A stretch of 64,000 nucleotides of DNA from an uncultured bacterium (GCA_947428835.1 CANENE010000004.1:62001-126000); one strand, 5' to 3'. Positions 23,966-33,376 are shown, counted from the first letter of the stretch. Made by a program: numbers and translations. Notes: generated from the sequence alone by a model not told the origin.

Positions 23966-25741
23966 TTATATTTTTGGAATGTTCCTGAGCTTTAAGTGCA
24001 GTTCTCTAAGTTGTTCTTCCGATGCCATTGATGGTGCATTTGTCATCAAATCTTTTGCGGCAGAATTCTTTGGAAATGCAATAACTTCTCTTATGGATGT
24101 TGCTCTTAAAAGAAGTGCTACGAGCCTGTCTAAACCTATTGCAAGACCGCCGTGGGGAGGTGTTCCGTATTTGAATGCATCAATCATAAATTCAAATTTT
24201 TCCTGAATATCTTCAGCTGTTAACCCAAGGGCGTGGAATACTTTTCTTTGAATTTCAGCATCATGAATTCTAATTGAACCGCCTCCAAGCTCATTTCCAT
24301 TATAGATAATGTCATAAGCTATTGATTTTACATTGCCTTTATCGTTTTCAAGTTTATCCATGTCTTCGCTTGCAGGCATTGTGAAAGGATGGTGAACGGA
24401 TTTATATGTGCCATCTTCAAAATTATATTCAAACAATGGAAAATCCACTACCCATAGCAAGTCATGGATGCTTTTATCAATTAGATTAAGTTTTTCGCCA
24501 AAGTATAATCTGAATCTTCCAAGTACATCAAAAACAATTTGAGGATAATCTGCTACAAAAAATACTATGTCACCTTTTTGTGCTTGTGCTCTATTTTGAA
24601 TTGATGTAATTTGTTCTTCGTTTAAGAATTTTAAAACAGGGGACTTAACGGATCCGTCTTCCATATAAGTAATCCAAGCCAAACCCTTTGCGCCAAACGA
24701 AATTGCAAGATTTCTTATATCATCCATTTCTTTTCTTGAATAGTTCGCAATACCGGGGATTCTTATGGCTCTTACTGTGCCGCCTTGTTTAATAACTGCT
24801 TTAAATGCTTCAAATGTAGATTGTTCCATAATATCTGAAACATCAAATAATTCTAATCCAAAACGGGTGTCGGGTTTATCTGAACCAAATCTGTCCATTG
24901 CTTCTTTATATGTAATTCTTCTAAATGGAGCGCGGACTTCTACTCCTGCAGCTTCAAATGCTTTTTCAATAAGTCCTTCTGTCATTTTAATGACATCATC
25001 TTGGTTTGCAAAAGACATTTCCATGTCAACCTGTGTAAATTCGGGTTGTCTGTCTGCTCTTAAGTCTTCATCTCTAAAGCATTTTGCGATTTGATAATAT
25101 TTTTCAAAGCCTGAAACCATCAAAAGCTGTTTAAAAATTTGAGGTGATTGCGGAAGAGCGTAGAATTTGCCATCGTGAATACGGGATGGTACTAAATAAT
25201 CTCTTGCGCCTTCAGGTGTAGCTTTGATTAAAATTGGAGTTTCAACTTCCATAAAATCCAAGCTGTTTAAGTAATTTCTTATAGCTGTTACGATATTATG
25301 ACGAAGTCTAAAGTTATTAACCATTTTTTCGCGTCTTAAATCTAAGTAGCGGTATTTAAGGCGAACATCTTCTGATACATTATCGTCATCCAAAACAAAA
25401 GGAAGTGTTTGTGCGGTTGAAAGAATATTGACTTTTGCAGGATACATTTCAATGGAGCCTGTTTGAAGTTTTTCGTTGATTGTGTCGTCGGGTCTTTTTG
25501 AAACCTTTCCTTCAACTTGTATAACATATTCAGGTTTTATTTTTGATAACACCTGATGAACTTCAGGGTTGATTTTAGGGTCGGCAACAATTTGAAAAAG
25601 ACCGGATTTGTCTCTTAATTCAACAAAAATTATTCCTCCAAGATCTCTAATTGTGCTTGCCCATCCGGCAAGAAGTGCATCAGAGCCTATATTGCTTTCA
25701 TTTAATTGTGTGCAATTTTGTTTTTTATACGCTAGTTCCAT
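23966..25741 (-). CDS. aspS: Aspartyl-tRNA synthetase
   Basis: 591 residues. N-terminal anticodon-binding OB fold (LLAGWASTIRDLGGIIFVELRDKSG), class II motif 2 CFRDEDLRADRQPEFTQVDM, a bacterial GAD insertion domain, and motif 3 GLAIGLDRLVALLL. I use ATG 25741 (MELAYKK) because GAGGAAAG lies at the right distance; an ATG four codons earlier is possible. A bacterial-type enzyme of this length may also charge tRNA-Asn in organisms with GatCAB; not testable here. Confidence 0.96.
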   Translation of the reverse strand: MELAYKKQNCTQLNESNIGSDALLAGWASTIRDLGGIIFVELRDKSGLFQIVADPKINPEVHQVLSKIKPEYVIQVEGKVSKRPDDTINEKLQTGSIEMYPAKVNILSTAQTLPFVLDDDNVSEDVRLKYRYLDLRREKMVNNFRLRHNIVTAIRNYLNSLDFMEVETPILIKATPEGARDYLVPSRIHDGKFYALPQSPQIFKQLLMVSGFEKYYQIAKCFRDEDLRADRQPEFTQVDMEMSFANQDDVIKMTEGLIEKAFEAAGVEVRAPFRRITYKEAMDRFGSDKPDTRFGLELFDVSDIMEQSTFEAFKAVIKQGGTVRAIRIPGIANYSRKEMDDIRNLAISFGAKGLAWITYMEDGSVKSPVLKFLNEEQITSIQNRAQAQKGDIVFFVADYPQIVFDVLGRFRLYFGEKLNLIDKSIHDLLWVVDFPLFEYNFEDGTYKSVHHPFTMPASEDMDKLENDKGNVKSIAYDIIYNGNELGGGSIRIHDAEIQRKVFHALGLTAEDIQEKFEFMIDAFKYGTPPHGGLAIGLDRLVALLLRATSIREVIAFPKNSAAKDLMTNAPSMASEEQLRELHLKLRNIPKI

Positions 25742-25899
25742 AACTTTCCTCATGTAATAACTGTTTTTGTAAACTAATTATAAAATAAAAATTTAATTTA
25801 ACAAAATTTTTTAATTTTTTTATGAATATAATAAACTTTAATTAATAAATCTATATATTTTATTGTTTTATTGGTTTATTGTAATACAATATTTATTGT

Positions 25900-25946
25900 G
25901 CCGGGTCGGAATTAAAAACCTTACCGGCGAAATAGAAATTAAGGAG
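25900..25946 (+). promoter_or_regulatory. H-type pseudoknot in the metK leader (candidate SAM riboswitch)
   Basis: Stem 1 GCCGG (25900-25904) pairs with CCGGC (25924-25928). In the loop, CCTTA (25919-25923) can pair with TAAGG (25940-25944), which is the Shine-Dalgarno of metK. Loop 3 (25929-25939) is A-rich. A possible -10 TACAAT (25885-25890) would start the RNA right at stem 1. The plan is that of small translational SAM riboswitches, but I cannot assign a class. Confidence 0.55.
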
Positions 25947-25954
25947 ATAAATTA

Positions 25955-27223
25955 ATGGCACCAAAAAATTTTTTATTTACTTCCGAATCTGTTACGGAAG
26001 GACATCCTGATAAAGTTTGCGATCAGATATCAGATGCGATATTAGATGAATTTTTATCAAAAGACTCTTCTTCAAGAGTTGCTGCTGAAACTACGGTAAC
26101 TACGGGCATGGCTTTAGTTTGTGGAGAAATTACTTCAAATTGTTATGTCGATATCCCATCTATTGTAAGGAATACTATTAAATCAATAGGATATAATGGT
26201 GAAGAAGGGGGCGGTTTTGATTATAAAACATGTGCGGTTTTAACTTCCATAGATGAACAATCTATAGATATTGCAGGAGGTGTCAATAAAGCACTTGAGG
26301 CGAGAAACTATTCTTCCGATACTTCAAGTCAGGAAACTTTAGATATAGGTGCTGGCGATCAGGGAATTATGTTTGGCTTTGCATGTAATGAAACAAAAGA
26401 GCTTATGCCTCTTCCGATTTCTCTTGCCCACAAGCTTGCATACAGATTAGCTCAAGTTCGCAAAGAAAGATTGGTCAGCTACTTAAGACCTGATGGAAAA
26501 AGTCAGGTAACCGTAGAATATAGAGACGGAAAGCCGTATAGAATCGATACAATTGTTATCTCTACCCAGCATGACCCTGCTATTGATGGAATTTCAGATA
26601 ATAAGAAAATCCAACAAATAATCAGGAAAGATATGATAGAACTTGTTGTTAATCCTGTTTTTGCTGATTATGAAATAAAGCCTGATGAAACAACAAAATA
26701 TTTGATAAACCCGTCAGGAAGATTTGTTATAGGAGGTCCTCAAGGAGATGCAGGCCTTACAGGAAGAAAGATTATTGTGGACACTTATGGCGGCTATTCG
26801 CGTCACGGAGGCGGTGCCTTTTCAGGAAAAGATCCAACCAAAGTAGACAGATCTGCTGCATACGCTGCTCGTTGGGTAGCTAAAAATATTGTAAAAGCAG
26901 GGCTTGCCGAAAAATGTGAAATAGAGCTTGCTTACGCAATAGGCAAATCACAGCCTGTATCTATTTTGGTAGATAGTTTTGGCACCGGAAAATTACCTGA
27001 TGAAGAATTGTCTCAAATCGTCAGAGAAACATTTGATTTGAGGCCCGCTGCAATTATAAACAACTTTGATTTGAGAAATCTGCCGGCCAAAAACAACGGC
27101 AAATTCTATCAAAGACTGGCAAGTTACGGGCATGTTGGCAGGGAAGATTTCTTTGTACCTTGGGAAGAGACTCAAATGGTTGAAACTTTGCAAGAAAAAG
27201 CAGGTGTTTTAGCAAGTGTGTAA
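25955..27223 (+). CDS. metK: S-adenosylmethionine synthetase
   Basis: Makes SAM from methionine and ATP. 422 residues with [20 protein letters not shown] at the ATP site, [12 protein letters not shown], the loop [26 protein letters not shown] and the C-terminal domain. Slightly longer than most bacterial MetK (about 380-400). The ribosome site AAGGAGAT precedes ATG 25955 and is part of the leader pseudoknot, so SAM feedback on translation is likely. It is followed by its own terminator. Confidence 0.98.
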   Translation: MAPKNFLFTSESVTEGHPDKVCDQISDAILDEFLSKDSSSRVAAETTVTTGMALVCGEITSNCYVDIPSIVRNTIKSIGYNGEEGGGFDYKTCAVLTSIDEQSIDIAGGVNKALEARNYSSDTSSQETLDIGAGDQGIMFGFACNETKELMPLPISLAHKLAYRLAQVRKERLVSYLRPDGKSQVTVEYRDGKPYRIDTIVISTQHDPAIDGISDNKKIQQIIRKDMIELVVNPVFADYEIKPDETTKYLINPSGRFVIGGPQGDAGLTGRKIIVDTYGGYSRHGGGAFSGKDPTKVDRSAAYAARWVAKNIVKAGLAEKCEIELAYAIGKSQPVSILVDSFGTGKLPDEELSQIVRETFDLRPAAIINNFDLRNLPAKNNGKFYQRLASYGHVGREDFFVPWEETQMVETLQEKAGVLASV

Positions 27224-27230
27224 AATTTTT

Positions 27231-27268
27231 TTTCAGCAGGTTTATATAAACAGACCTGCTGAAATTTT
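27231..27268 (+). terminator. Intrinsic terminator after metK
   Basis: 11-bp stem TTTCAGCAGGT (27231-27241) against ACCTGCTGAAA (27254-27264), then TTTT. Confidence 0.85.
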
Positions 27269-27295
27269 AAAGATAGAAAGAGTTAAAAGAGACTA

Positions 27296-27847
27296 ATGTA
27301 TCCACACAACAACAGGCATGGAAAAACCTTGGCCTTATCAGAGCTTTTAGATAATTCTGTTTTTGCAAAGCATAAATCAAATAAAACGATAGGAAAAGTG
27401 GTTAAAGTATCGACAATTTTTTCTTTTTGGAATGATATTGTAGGCAAAAAATTTGCAAATTTTACAAAGCCAACAGGTCTCAATGCTTCAAAATTATATG
27501 TGAGTGCTAAAAGTCCTGTAATAGTGCAGGAACTTTCGTTGTGCAAAAACAAGCTTTTGCACAAAATAAATTCATATTCAGCTCCTTTGGGAATTGAAAT
27601 AACAGACATTGTTTTTAGTTATAAAAACTTTAATGTGACAAATCCTATTCAAAGTGCCAATGACGCGGGAAATTTACCAAAAAGCATAGATAATGCGGAG
27701 CTTGAAAACTTGGAAATCGACGATGAAATCCAAAGAAAAATTCAGGAAAATATTGAAAGAATTAAATTCTTAAATGACATGCAAAAAAATACTCTTGTTT
27801 CAAAAATAATCTCTACGTATAAAGTCAAGAACCTTCAGGATATTTAA
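27296..27847 (+). CDS. DUF721 / DciA-like protein
   Basis: 183 residues. The N-terminal 100 residues show the DUF721 pattern: ALSELLDNS, FSFWNDIVGKKFANFTKPTGL, then LYVSAKSPVIVQELSLCKNKLLHKIN. This domain occurs in DciA, which loads the replicative helicase in bacteria lacking DnaC. The C-terminal part is acidic and helical. The start ATG 27296 has only a weak upstream purine run. Confidence 0.75.
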   Translation: MYPHNNRHGKTLALSELLDNSVFAKHKSNKTIGKVVKVSTIFSFWNDIVGKKFANFTKPTGLNASKLYVSAKSPVIVQELSLCKNKLLHKINSYSAPLGIEITDIVFSYKNFNVTNPIQSANDAGNLPKSIDNAELENLEIDDEIQRKIQENIERIKFLNDMQKNTLVSKIISTYKVKNLQDI

Positions 27848-27854
27848 AAAAGAC

Positions 27855-27883
27855 TGGACAAAATTTTAAATATAGTATATTAT
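27855..27883 (+). promoter_or_regulatory. Sigma-70-type promoter of the 32-aa gene
   Basis: TGGACA (27855-27860), 17 bp, TATTAT (27878-27883). Right after the DUF721 stop, and the next gene has its own terminator, so the transcript is short. Confidence 0.55.
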
Positions 27884-27915
27884 GTAGACCGTTGATATTT
27901 TTTAAAAGGAAATTT

Positions 27916-28014
27916 ATGCTTAAATTAATTTTTCAGATTGTAAACGAAATTCGACGCAGCTTTGAATTTTCAAACGCAAGGCTCGTATGTATTCCTGTTG
28001 AAAAAGATAATTAG
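27916..28014 (+). CDS. Orphan 32-aa small protein
   Basis: Reads MLKLIFQIVNEIRRSF... and ends CIPVEKDN, preceded by AAAAGGAAATTT. It is flanked by a clear promoter and by a strong terminator, giving a monocistronic RNA of about 180 nt. The first ten residues are amphipathic or hydrophobic, then a basic patch. Function unknown; the transcript could alternatively be a regulatory RNA with a chance reading frame, but the well placed ribosome site argues for translation. Confidence 0.5.
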   Translation: MLKLIFQIVNEIRRSFEFSNARLVCIPVEKDN

Positions 28015-28036
28015 GATAAAATAATATAAGTTTTCA

Positions 28037-28068
28037 AAAGAGCCTTGTTAATTCAAGGCTCTTTTTAT
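28037..28068 (+). terminator. Intrinsic terminator of the 32-aa gene
   Basis: 11-bp perfect stem AAAGAGCCTTG (28037-28047), 6-nt loop, CAAGGCTCTTT (28054-28064), then T-rich sequence. The rest of the spacer to 28253 is AT-rich with no clear gene. Confidence 0.9.
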
Positions 28069-28253
28069 TTGCCAAGATTAATTAATGTAAATAATGCTTT
28101 AAAAAATAGCAATAATTTTTATTTAAGTTTGTTAACAGTAGAGTGAAAGAATATTTATGAAAAAAAATCGCCGAAAATTTCAGATAAATTCACAAGTTCA
28201 AAGATTAATGAACTTAATTTGGGGACTATAATTTTATTTGAATAGGAAAAAAT

Positions 28254-29618
28254 ATGCCGATACCTTCAATCATAACAACAACTTCATTAAAATTTTTATC
28301 AGGATTATCCAATAACACGGATTCAATAATTCCGATGGCTGTTAAGGATACAATGTCTAATTGTGCTATTGTGCATACTTATTCTAAAGAAGGCGGCAAA
28401 GACGATGCAAGGGAAAGAGCAATAGAAGAGTTCGGTACAGGTGTTGTTTGGCTGTTTGGTATTCCTTTAATTAAAAAATTAATGGATAAGACTATTTACC
28501 CTTTGCTTCATTTGAAATCTGATTTCGATGTAAGAGTTTTAGAGGACGAAAAAAGGTTATCAGCTATTAAAGAAAGTCTTGCCGATACTAAAAATAAAGC
28601 GTTAACAGATGAAAAAGAATTGTTCTTGAATTTGGACAATAAAAATGAAGTTTTGAAAGAATTCTATAACAAAGATTTATACAAAGGATTATTTATAGGA
28701 AAATTTGCTATTGCTACAGGTTTAAGTGCTATAGCGCTTTCAAAGCTTATAAAATACAAGCAAAAAACAACCCAAAAAAGAATTGAAAATGAATTTAAGG
28801 AAAATATCGCTTCAAGAACTCTTTTGAATAAAGATATTAAAGATTTTAAATTACAAAATACAGTATTTGAAACATTTTTAGGTAAGAAAGATTCTAAAAA
28901 TCTTTCATTTAAAGGTGTAAAAGAAATTGCCGAAATGTTTATGTTCAATGATATTTTAAATACTTCTATCCTGGATGGTGTTATAACCGGAACCAGATTA
29001 AAAGAAGGTAGAAAAGGTGAAAAGAAAGAAATTCTTTTAAAGGAATTATTTCAAATATTATTTATATATGGAATTGCAAAGCCAACGCAGATGTTATTTG
29101 AATTTATCGGCAAAAAGGCAAATATGCCAATCGAGCTTGATCCTATAGTATTATTTGATAAATCTTTAGAAGAAAATTTATCAAATTCAAAAGATACAAT
29201 TCAATCATTAATGGAATCTGATGATGTGGTAAGCAGTATTCATAATTTAGATGTTAAAAATCCGCTCATTGAGCTTTTGGACAAAAATGGCACTATTAAA
29301 ACAATAAAAGATAAAAATAATAATATCACCGCTATTAGTTATAAAAAAGCATTGAATAGCCCCCATATTAAACAGACTTTGGGCAATCTTCTTTCTTTGG
29401 AAAATAACATCAAAAACATTTCGAAAATAAAAGGATTTAAGCTTGTGAGTATATTTGGAAATATTGCGCTTGCTGCCTGGGCGATGGGAATTTTACAGCC
29501 AAAAGTAAATATATTTATGAGAAAAATATTGAATAATGGTGACAATAGAAACCCTGCAATAGTTAAGCAGGAAAATGAGCTTTATAAACAAGTAAATATT
29601 GCCGATATGATAGTTTAA
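28254..29618 (+). CDS. Lineage-type hypothetical protein, paralogue of 53125-54459
   Basis: 454 residues, unknown function. It has no signal peptide but has hydrophobic stretches: VVWLFGIPLIKKL near residue 63, LFIGKFAIATGLSAIAL near 150, and one near the C-terminus (LVSIFGNIALAAWAMGIL). Architecture, with the phrase GxVWxFGIPxxxKL, matches the protein at 53125, so they are members of one family. Long helical charged regions lie between. The ribosome site AGGAAAAAAT supports ATG 28254. I recall such proteins only from Gastranaerophilales-type genomes, with no known role. Confidence 0.75.
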   Translation: MPIPSIITTTSLKFLSGLSNNTDSIIPMAVKDTMSNCAIVHTYSKEGGKDDARERAIEEFGTGVVWLFGIPLIKKLMDKTIYPLLHLKSDFDVRVLEDEKRLSAIKESLADTKNKALTDEKELFLNLDNKNEVLKEFYNKDLYKGLFIGKFAIATGLSAIALSKLIKYKQKTTQKRIENEFKENIASRTLLNKDIKDFKLQNTVFETFLGKKDSKNLSFKGVKEIAEMFMFNDILNTSILDGVITGTRLKEGRKGEKKEILLKELFQILFIYGIAKPTQMLFEFIGKKANMPIELDPIVLFDKSLEENLSNSKDTIQSLMESDDVVSSIHNLDVKNPLIELLDKNGTIKTIKDKNNNITAISYKKALNSPHIKQTLGNLLSLENNIKNISKIKGFKLVSIFGNIALAAWAMGILQPKVNIFMRKILNNGDNRNPAIVKQENELYKQVNIADMIV

Positions 29619-29869
29619 ACTTCTATAAATAGCTTTCTTCCGACTATATTTGGTTTTCCGTTATAATATCCTGCAAAATATCCTCCCTGAACAGGCTGAT
29701 TTTTACCATATGCATTGCCGGAACCAAAAGTAGTTGTTAAAAAAGGATTGTTGTTACCTTGTTCAAAAGGGTTGTTTGATTTAACGCTGATTGCAGCTAC
29801 GGCAGGGCTTTGTGGAGCTTTAGCAGAGCTTAATGATTTGCTAATCATAGAAACTAAATTTGTTAACAT
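29615..29869 (-). CDS. Hypothetical small protein (84 aa)
   Basis: Begins MLTNLVSMISKSLSSAKAPQ after AAAAGGATATTTT. The middle is rich in Asn, Gly, Pro and Phe, with the repeated phrase NNPFEQGNNNPFLTT, and the end is GRKLFIEV. Low complexity suggests a flexible or exported/structural protein, but no signal peptide is seen. Its stop overlaps the end of the converging 454-aa gene by four bases. Confidence 0.6.
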   Translation of the reverse strand: MLTNLVSMISKSLSSAKAPQSPAVAAISVKSNNPFEQGNNNPFLTTTFGSGNAYGKNQPVQGGYFAGYYNGKPNIVGRKLFIEV

Positions 29870-30138
29870 AAAATATCCTTTTTCTGGTTTTAATTTGGCT
29901 TTTTTTGTTGATTTAATGTTTTTTTATAAAAAAGTCAACTATAATTATAATTTAACATTAATTTATATATTGTGAAATCAAACATTTGGAGTGTAAATAA
30001 AAAAATAAATATGTTCAAATTTCAAAATTTATGATAAAATCTAATTAATTAGATGACTAAATTCATTTTTTATATATAGATTAATTAAATGTTACAGTCT
30101 TCTCTTATGCAGATATAGATTAAAAGAGGATTAGAACA

Positions 30139-31671
30139 ATTAGTACTTCAACTTCATTAATTGTAACTTTCTTGATTTTACTTTCGGGTGCTATGAGCAT
30201 GCTTTTTGTTAGACAAAAAGCAAAAAATGAGGTTCTTGAAAAGAATGAGCAAAAGTATATTCAGGATTTTAAAGAAAAAGAAGAGTTCTTGAGAAAAGAA
30301 GCATTGATTTCAGCTAAAGAAGAGCTTCACCAGGAAAGAAGAGAACTTGACGATTTGCAAAGAGATAAAAAACTTGAATTTGAAAGAATTCAAGCTGATT
30401 TATCAAGAAAAGAAGAAACTCTATTATCCAAAGAGCAGCAAATTGTTGATAAAGAAGCTTCTATAGATAGAAAAGAAGAAGAAATAGAAAAAAAAGAAGA
30501 TTATTTAGCAGAAGCAATTGCAAAGCAAATCTCGGAATTGGAGCGCGTTGCTCAAATGTCTCGTGACGAAGCTAAAACAACTCTTTTAAACCAATTAAAG
30601 GATGAGCTTGCAAACGAAAAACTGCAATTAATCAGAGAAAATGAATTAAAAATTAAAGAATCTGCAGAAGAGAAGTCAAGAGAGATTCTCAGTCAAACTA
30701 TGCAGAAATGTGCGATAGAACAGGTAATTGAAACAAGTGTTTCGGTAGTTTCTCTGCCATCTGACGAAATGAAAGGAAGGATAATAGGCAGAGAAGGAAG
30801 AAACATCCGCACGCTTGAAACACTAACAGGTGTTGATTTAATTATCGATGATACTCCTGAAGCCGTCGTACTGTCTTCATTTGATCCGGTGAGACGTGAA
30901 ATTGCCAAAATTACCATTGAAAAGCTTATTCAAGATGGCAGAATTCATCCTGTCAGGATTGAAGAAGTATACGAAAAAGCTGTAAAAGAAATTGAAAACA
31001 AAATCAAACAAGAAGGTGAGCGCGCAGCTGCTGACCTTGGAATTATGAACCTTAACAGAGAGCTTACAAAAACACTTGGACGCTTATATTATAGAACAAG
31101 CTATGGTCAGAATGTCTTAAAGCATTCAATAGAAGTCGGACAGATTGCAGGTATGCTTGCAGTTGAACTCGGTTCTGATGCTAAACTTGCAAAACGAGCA
31201 GGACTTTTGCATGACATTGGAAAAGCAGTTGACCAGGAACAAGAAGGCACCCATGTTCAGCTTGGTGCCGAGCTTGCCCGCAGATTTGGCGAAAAAGATG
31301 AAATTGTTCATGCAATTGAAGCGCACCATGATGATGTTGCTTGTACAACATTAACTGATGCACTGGTTAAAATTGCTGATACGATTTCAGCAGGTCGTCC
31401 CGGAGCAAGAAGAGATACGCTTGAAATCTATATCAAACGCCTTAAAAAGCTGGAAGAAATCGCAAACAGCTATGAAGGAATTAAGCAGACATTTGCAGTA
31501 CAAGCAGGTCGAGAGGTTAGGGTTGTTGTTCAGCCTAATGTCTTTGACGATGTGGCAAGTGCAAAATTAGCACGTGACATTGCAAAAAGAATTGAAGATG
31601 AACTTGAATATCCCGGGCAAATTAGAGTAACGGTGGTTAGAGAAGCTAGGGTTACCGAAATTGCCAAATAA
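30139..31671 (+). CDS. rny: Ribonuclease Y (apparent AUU start)
   Basis: Membrane-anchored endoribonuclease that starts mRNA decay. From 30139 it has an N-terminal anchor (LIVTFLILLSGAMSMLFV), a long coiled coil rich in Glu/Lys (residues about 40-200), a KH domain with GRIIGREGRNIRTLET, and an HD domain with RAGLLHDIGKAVDQEQEGTH and EAHHDD. No ATG, GTG or TTG lies at the right place: TTG 30172 would cut into the membrane anchor and has no ribosome site. ATT at 30139 sits nine bases after AAGAGG and restores the whole anchor, so I place the start there. ymdB follows 13 bp on. Confidence 0.9.
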   Translation: MSTSTSLIVTFLILLSGAMSMLFVRQKAKNEVLEKNEQKYIQDFKEKEEFLRKEALISAKEELHQERRELDDLQRDKKLEFERIQADLSRKEETLLSKEQQIVDKEASIDRKEEEIEKKEDYLAEAIAKQISELERVAQMSRDEAKTTLLNQLKDELANEKLQLIRENELKIKESAEEKSREILSQTMQKCAIEQVIETSVSVVSLPSDEMKGRIIGREGRNIRTLETLTGVDLIIDDTPEAVVLSSFDPVRREIAKITIEKLIQDGRIHPVRIEEVYEKAVKEIENKIKQEGERAAADLGIMNLNRELTKTLGRLYYRTSYGQNVLKHSIEVGQIAGMLAVELGSDAKLAKRAGLLHDIGKAVDQEQEGTHVQLGAELARRFGEKDEIVHAIEAHHDDVACTTLTDALVKIADTISAGRPGARRDTLEIYIKRLKKLEEIANSYEGIKQTFAVQAGREVRVVVQPNVFDDVASAKLARDIAKRIEDELEYPGQIRVTVVREARVTEIAK

Positions 31672-31684
31672 AAACTAAAGGGCA

Positions 31685-32524
31685 ATGCAAGAAAATTACA
31701 AAATATTGTTTATCGGTGATATTGTTGGAAGGCCGGGACGTGATGCCGTCAGAAGGTTTTTATCTGACAAAAACAACAAAGATAAATATGATTTTATTAT
31801 AGCAAATATTGAAAATGCAAGTCATGGTTTCGGGCTTACCAAAAAAAACCATGATGAGCTTTTGGCGCTTGGAATTGATGCTATGACATCAGGTAATCAT
31901 ATTTTTGACAAAAAAGAAATACTGTCTTTTATAGATGACAGCCCTTTGTTGATTCGTCCTTACAATTACCATAAGTCAGTTCCCGGTGTCGGATATAGAA
32001 TTTATAATGATAAGGTTGTTGTAATTAATTTGCTCGGTAAAACGTTTATGCCGCCAATTGATTGCCCATTTAATGCCTTGGAAAATTTAATGAACAAATT
32101 AAAAAACGAGATTAATTTGGATGACAAAATAATATTTATAGATTTTCATGCTGAAGCGACTGCAGAAAAACAGTGTTTGGCAAAATTTGCATTTAATCTT
32201 GGTGTAAGTGTACTTATTGGTACTCATACCCATGTTCAAACTGCAGACGAAGAAATAGTAGATGGTTGTGCATATCTGACTGATGCGGGTTCTTGCGCCA
32301 GTGCTAATGGAATTATAGGTATGGAATATGAGACATCTGCAAAAAGACTCATTACTTCTATAAATGAACGCTTTGAAGTTGAAACAAGTTATCCTTATGT
32401 TTTTAATGCTGTAAGTTTGGAATTTTCAGGCTGCAAAGCGGTTAAAATAGAAAGATTGAATTTTAAGTATGAAAATGACAGTGCTGTGATAGAAAACGCT
32501 GCGGCTGTGGAGGTGAATAAGTAA
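31685..32524 (+). CDS. ymdB: YmdB-family metallophosphoesterase (2',3'-cyclic nucleotide phosphodiesterase)
   Basis: 279 residues of the TIGR00282 type. Metal-site motifs: FIGDIVGRPGRDAV, NIENASHGFGLT, TSGNHIFDKKE, IDFHAEATAEK and GTHTHVQTADE. In Firmicutes this protein hydrolyses 2',3'-cAMP and lies next to rny, as here, linking RNA decay with signalling. It starts 13 bp after rny and overlaps the PHP gene by one base, so the three form one operon. Confidence 0.93.
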   Translation: MQENYKILFIGDIVGRPGRDAVRRFLSDKNNKDKYDFIIANIENASHGFGLTKKNHDELLALGIDAMTSGNHIFDKKEILSFIDDSPLLIRPYNYHKSVPGVGYRIYNDKVVVINLLGKTFMPPIDCPFNALENLMNKLKNEINLDDKIIFIDFHAEATAEKQCLAKFAFNLGVSVLIGTHTHVQTADEEIVDGCAYLTDAGSCASANGIIGMEYETSAKRLITSINERFEVETSYPYVFNAVSLEFSGCKAVKIERLNFKYENDSAVIENAAAVEVNK

Positions 32525-33372
32525 TGAAAATTGACTTGCATATTCACACAACTTATTCTGACGGTATACTTTCTCCAAAACAAATTGTCGATACGGCGCT
32601 TGATTGCAACTTAGATGTTATAGCACTAACTGATCATGACAATGTACTATCTCATAAAGTTGCAATAAATTATATCAAAGAAAATGGCTTAAAACTCGAA
32701 ATTATTCCCGGGGTTGAGATAAATACTATCTACAAAGGTTTTGAAGTTCATATTCTTGGCTATTTTATGCAAGAAGATAATTCGGATTTTGAAAGTATGC
32801 TTCAATTTCAGCAAAAGGCAAGAATTGAACAGACTCATAAAATAATAAAACTTCTTCAAAAGAAAGAAGGTATAAAAATTAAATTTGAAGATGTCCAAAA
32901 ACTGGTCGCGCCAATGGGCTCTATTGGAAGACCTCATATAGCCCGTGCTATAACTACTTCAGGCGGAAGCTCCAATATAATGGAAGCTTATTCTAAGTAT
33001 ATAAATAGCTCTTCTGATGTTTATGTTGAAAGAAAGACCGTAACCCCCCACGATGCTGTTGAAATTATTTCAGAAGCCAAAGGAATTCCTGTTTTTGCCC
33101 ATCCGATTGATGTTGAAATTGCAGATACGCTCACAAAAGAGCTTGTAAATTGTGGCCTTAGAGGAATAGAAGCTTATCACAGAAAGCATTCTCCTGCTGC
33201 AGTTGAACATTTTTCAACGCTTGCTGAAAAATTCGGCTTAATCGTAACCGGTGGTTCTGATTTTCACGCTCCATCTATTAACCATGGTACGATTTTAATG
33301 GGTAAAAATTTTGTACCTGACTGGATTTACGACAAATTAATGCTCGAAAAAAGAAAAATTGAGCTTTCTTAA
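32524..33372 (+). CDS. PHP-domain phosphoesterase (RNase AM/TrpH-like)
   Basis: 282 residues. Polymerase-histidinol-phosphatase motifs: DLHIHTTYSDG, LTDHDNV, PGVEINT, FAHPID and GGSDFHA, giving the three-metal site. Proteins of this size are 3',5'-nucleoside bisphosphate phosphatases or 5'-3' exonucleases of the TrpH/RNase AM kind. Co-transcription with rny and ymdB supports a role in RNA turnover. The start overlaps the ymdB stop. Confidence 0.88.
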   Translation: MKIDLHIHTTYSDGILSPKQIVDTALDCNLDVIALTDHDNVLSHKVAINYIKENGLKLEIIPGVEINTIYKGFEVHILGYFMQEDNSDFESMLQFQQKARIEQTHKIIKLLQKKEGIKIKFEDVQKLVAPMGSIGRPHIARAITTSGGSSNIMEAYSKYINSSSDVYVERKTVTPHDAVEIISEAKGIPVFAHPIDVEIADTLTKELVNCGLRGIEAYHRKHSPAAVEHFSTLAEKFGLIVTGGSDFHAPSINHGTILMGKNFVPDWIYDKLMLEKRKIELS

Positions 33373-33376
33373 GCCT

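Noticed and set aside
28157-28231. 24-codon frame MKKNRRKFQ before the 454-aa gene
   Set aside because: Weak ribosome site, AT-rich setting and no promoter or terminator; likely chance.
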